Positions 61,569-64,000 of a DNA stretch of 64,000 bases are shown piece after piece. Under the pieces are notes generated by a model. It saw only the letters and a program-made list of their open reading frames with translations, searched no databases and was not told the origin of the DNA. The translations under genes and the position numbers were made by a program. Within the stretch, counting starts at the first letter, position 1. Each line of letters opens with the position of its first letter. This stretch comes from Eshraghiella sp051880035. Its GTDB lineage: Bacteria; Bacillota; Clostridia; Lachnospirales; Lachnospiraceae. Location: contig JBJENE010000004.1 in assembly GCA_051880035.1 (NCBI GenBank), forward strand, positions 11,402 through 75,401, written 5' to 3'.

Positions 61569-63100
61569 TGCTCATCCTCCCCTGTTGAATATACCCATAT
61601 AACATAATCGCCGTCAGTAAGGTTTACACTGCCGCATGAGACGCCGGGGAATTCCCCGTTAACCGAATACTTCCATCCGGACATGCTTCCGTAATCAAAT
61701 TCTTCTATCCCATCAATGCTTTTTACATAGATATTTCCCAATAATTCACTTCCGCTGTATTCAAGGGATATGTTTTCTCCTGCAGCCAGCTTTTTAAGCT
61801 GCATAAAAGCAGATTCATTCTCTGCCACAAGAATTTCCTTTTTGGCAACAATACACCCTTTGGGTCCAATTATTTCCACATATGTAACGGTATTTCCGGT
61901 TTCAAGACTGCTGTAATATTCATCTTTACTTTCTATTTTGGCCAGGAAAGCTGCTGTCGCCAGAGCCCATGCGAAAACGGTAATAACAAGGAATTTTTTT
62001 ATGTTAATTTTTTTTCTGATGATGAGAAAAAGAACGGATACAACCCATACAGTCCCTATAGCTGCCAGAATTATTATTTTAATCTGTGTACCGGTTAGGG
62101 ATTGCGAAACGGATTCGCCCGGTTTAATTCCGGTCTGTGCCGATAAGTCTTCATCCGCCTTAAGTTCCTTTGTAAAGTCAAAAAACCATCCGCCGTTTTC
62201 CTCAAATATTTCAAGTCCGATAAGTGAATAAAGTACCTGTATGGTTGCCGCAGGATTTGACTCCCCATCAGGTATATGGGCGAAACCTCCGTCATCCCTT
62301 TGGTATTCCATTATCGCATCAAAGACATTGTTATCATTTTTGATAAATCTAACATCTGATTTATAATCAATATTGAGTGCACAAAGTGCCATAAGCACCT
62401 GGGCACTGCTTTCAACTGTTTCTGTTCCGAAGCTTTGAAAACCTCCGCTGTCCCTCTGTATCCGGGAGAGGAAATTTAACGCAGACTCAATATTTTCACT
62501 GTATTCCTCATAATAAGGCGAAAGTGCCTGAAGCGCCATTGCGGTTACATCAGAATCCCCGGTATTTCCGGCAATTGCAAAGCCTCCGTCGGGAAGCTGC
62601 ATGGAAATAAGCTCCTTAACAGTTTCCAAGGCTTTGGAGTCTGTATCATAATCCCTGCTGTTCATTAAGATAAGTCCGTAAATCAAACTCATTATTCCGG
62701 ACTTACCAGTCTGCTCGTCAATAACCTTTTCAATCCACGCCTCATCCGCATCCAGACAAGCTTTGACAAGTCCTATGCGCAGGTAATCCGTAGGTTTTAA
62801 TACAGGATTTTCATTCAGGTACTCATCAAGCGCATTAAGATATTGCCCGTAATCCACAGTTTTGCCATCTCTTTTAAGGCATATTAAAAGCCAGTCTCCG
62901 GATGTACCTGCATACGGCACAAGGCCAAAGCTTTGGAGCTCGTCATAGTCCGAAGCGTTGGCCCTTGATAATTCATAATTCCAGATTGTTGTTATTGTTT
63001 CATTATCCTTGGTTTCTGCACCATATGTCCTTTCGGGGTGTATGTTAATCACCCCGGGAAAAAGAAGTATGGTCAGTAAAAAAACTAATATTTTTTTCAT
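61565..63100 (-). CDS. Transcobalamin-like surface protein: alpha/alpha repeat region plus DUF4430
   Basis: A 511-residue exported protein with an N-terminal signal (ILVFLLTILLFPGVI). Residues about 40-320 form alpha/alpha repeats of the prenyltransferase/terpene-cyclase superfamily, with QW-like turns QLPDGGFA, QRDSGGFQ and QRDDGGFA. Two transmembrane helices follow (IIILAAIGTVWVVSVLFLII and FLVITVFAWALATAAFLA). The C-terminal 100 residues are a DUF4430 domain (AFMQLKKLAAGENISLEYSG, then MSGWKYSVNGEFPGVSCGS). This order, alpha/alpha barrel then DUF4430, is that of animal intrinsic factor and transcobalamin. Overlaps ecfT by four bases. Corrinoid binding is inferred. Confidence 0.85.
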   Translation of the reverse strand: MKKILVFLLTILLFPGVINIHPERTYGAETKDNETITTIWNYELSRANASDYDELQSFGLVPYAGTSGDWLLICLKRDGKTVDYGQYLNALDEYLNENPVLKPTDYLRIGLVKACLDADEAWIEKVIDEQTGKSGIMSLIYGLILMNSRDYDTDSKALETVKELISMQLPDGGFAIAGNTGDSDVTAMALQALSPYYEEYSENIESALNFLSRIQRDSGGFQSFGTETVESSAQVLMALCALNIDYKSDVRFIKNDNNVFDAIMEYQRDDGGFAHIPDGESNPAATIQVLYSLIGLEIFEENGGWFFDFTKELKADEDLSAQTGIKPGESVSQSLTGTQIKIIILAAIGTVWVVSVLFLIIRKKINIKKFLVITVFAWALATAAFLAKIESKDEYYSSLETGNTVTYVEIIGPKGCIVAKKEILVAENESAFMQLKKLAAGENISLEYSGSELLGNIYVKSIDGIEEFDYGSMSGWKYSVNGEFPGVSCGSVNLTDGDYVIWVYSTGEDEQ

Positions 63101-63939
63101 ATTTTTCTTGTTGCTTTATTGGATACACTTGCAATAAACACTGATGCAACTGCTATCATAATAAACATTCCCAATAATGTTCCGTCACCTGTTTCCACAT
63201 CTTTTTGTATTGTTATTTTCATATCAGGTGCCCATCTGATAACCATTGGTGCCCTGTATGCTCCATCGCTGTATTTTTCGATGGAAACCTTGTGTTCGCC
63301 ATTGGTAAGATATTCCTCCGGAATAAGAATTTCTCCGTTTTCATCGGTTATATATTCCGTATATTCATCTCCGTTATACCATTTTATTGTTGCACCGGTT
63401 ACAGGGTTAACAACAACTGTTGCATTCCAGTTTTCATCATATATGGTGTCCTTACTTGTTACTTTAAGTATTCCCTCATCAATTTTGGTTACATCGGCTA
63501 CAGGATTCTGCATTCCAACACCATATGCGTCAGAATAGTATATTACAACATTATCTCCGTCATTAAGTGTTACCGAACTGATTCCCACAGGAGATTCTTC
63601 TCCGTTTACAAGAAACATCCATCCGTCATATCCGCCGAACTGCATTTCGTTATCTCCGTTAATTCCGGAAATATATTTTCCGCCATATGAGGAATCCACC
63701 ATGTTAATTATAAGACTGTCATCTGTTTCATCAATAAACGCAAGTACATCCTCAAGACATGTCTTGTCCGTCTCCACCGTATCATAATAATAGTTTTCTG
63801 AAACGCCTTCAATCTGAATTGTTACACTTATGGTATCATCCGCAGCCAGAGCCTTCTCTGTTCCGGTAAATACCCCCATTGCGCATGACAGCGCAAAAGC
63901 GCAGCCCAATGCCATTCCGATAAATTTTCTTTTTTTCAT
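63097..63939 (-). CDS. Secreted DUF4430 protein with C-terminal membrane anchor
   Basis: A 280-residue protein: a signal peptide (ALGCAFALSCAMGVFTGTEK, cleavage near ALAADD), a DUF4430 domain at about 38-130 (ETDKTCLEDVLAFIDETDDS and FGGYDGWMFLVNGEESPVGI), a beta-rich middle region (GATIKWYNGDEYTEYITDEN), and a C-terminal helix (LLGMFIMIAVASVFIASVSN) followed by a basic tail. It is first of the five genes and shares four bases with the next. The ATG follows GGGAGG. Only 61 bp of its upstream region are in the window; a small hairpin (63973-63989) is visible, and any cobalamin riboswitch would lie past the right edge. Confidence 0.88.
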   Translation of the reverse strand: MKKRKFIGMALGCAFALSCAMGVFTGTEKALAADDTISVTIQIEGVSENYYYDTVETDKTCLEDVLAFIDETDDSLIINMVDSSYGGKYISGINGDNEMQFGGYDGWMFLVNGEESPVGISSVTLNDGDNVVIYYSDAYGVGMQNPVADVTKIDEGILKVTSKDTIYDENWNATVVVNPVTGATIKWYNGDEYTEYITDENGEILIPEEYLTNGEHKVSIEKYSDGAYRAPMVIRWAPDMKITIQKDVETGDGTLLGMFIMIAVASVFIASVSNKATRKI

Positions 63940-64000
63940 TTTGCTTTCCTCCCTATATAGTCAAGTCTTTTTTCCCTTAAAATAAGGGATTTGTTTAAAT

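Noticed and set aside
63940..64000. Cobalamin riboswitch upstream of the DUF4430 gene
   Set aside because: Only 61 bp are visible, with a small hairpin and a ribosome site. None of the conserved riboswitch core can be seen, so it cannot be claimed from this window.

Overview
The window is about 64 kb of chromosome from a low-GC, Gram-positive, anaerobic, spore-forming Clostridia, most likely a gut Lachnospiraceae (family-level inference). Signs of this are the hrcA-grpE-dnaK-dnaJ operon behind a perfect CIRCE element, pyruvate formate-lyase with its activase, the cysE-cysS-mrnC-rlmB-sigH order behind a cysteine T-box, tRNA genes without encoded CCA, strong AGGAGG ribosome sites with frequent TTG/GTG starts, ECF-type vitamin uptake and many lipoproteins. 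No insertion sequence, prophage, rRNA gene or CRISPR array was seen.

Layout. 1-9 kb: a zinc-ribbon fragment divergent from a small XRE regulator over a pair of palindromes, a FAD/Rieske oxidoreductase, a dGTPase-like HD protein, and an ABC-2 export locus with a duplicated permease, a lipoprotein and a propeller-like protein. 9-14 kb: the heat-shock operon. 14.08-14.59 kb: a noncoding tandem array of ten roughly 54-bp units of two alternating types. 14.7-17.8 kb: pflB-pflA. 18-19.8 kb: a PadR/HAAS/DUF4097 envelope module. 19.9-24.1 kb: two tandem ATP-grasp ligases, a PdaA-like deacetylase that has lost its metal ligands, and asd. 24.3-29.5 kb: tRNA-Thr, sigH, rlmB, mrnC, cysS, cysE, ispF, tRNA-Met and tRNA-Val. 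29.5-33 kb: a second ABC export locus. 33.2-36.8 kb: a PAP2 protein, a GT2 glycosyltransferase, a CPBP protease and an Mrp ATPase.

36.9-42.5 kb is an accessory stretch mostly on the plus strand: an AraC regulator divergent from a secreted GH59-type glycosidase, an Sfp-type phosphopantetheinyl transferase, and an ECF sigma/anti-sigma pair. 42.6-44.6 kb holds a Fic protein followed by a deletion scar that joins the start of hsdM to the end of hsdR, then a nested 127-bp hairpin element. 44.6-50.7 kb is carA-carB-argS. 50.8-54.6 kb has a SpoIID-like/peptidoglycan-binding protein with a possible sigma-K promoter, a zinc-ribbon membrane protein and a SPOR amidase. 54.7-58.7 kb is a TPR lipoprotein-hflX-thyA-folA operon ending in a 45-residue membrane protein.

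The most striking system is at 58.75-63.94 kb. Five overlapping genes encode two exported DUF4430 proteins and a complete ECF transporter (S, fused A-A, T). One exported protein combines a prenyltransferase-like alpha/alpha repeat region with a C-terminal DUF4430 domain, which is the domain pairing of animal intrinsic factor and transcobalamin. I infer a surface cobalamin/corrinoid capture protein coupled to its own ECF importer; the substrate is not proven by the sequence.
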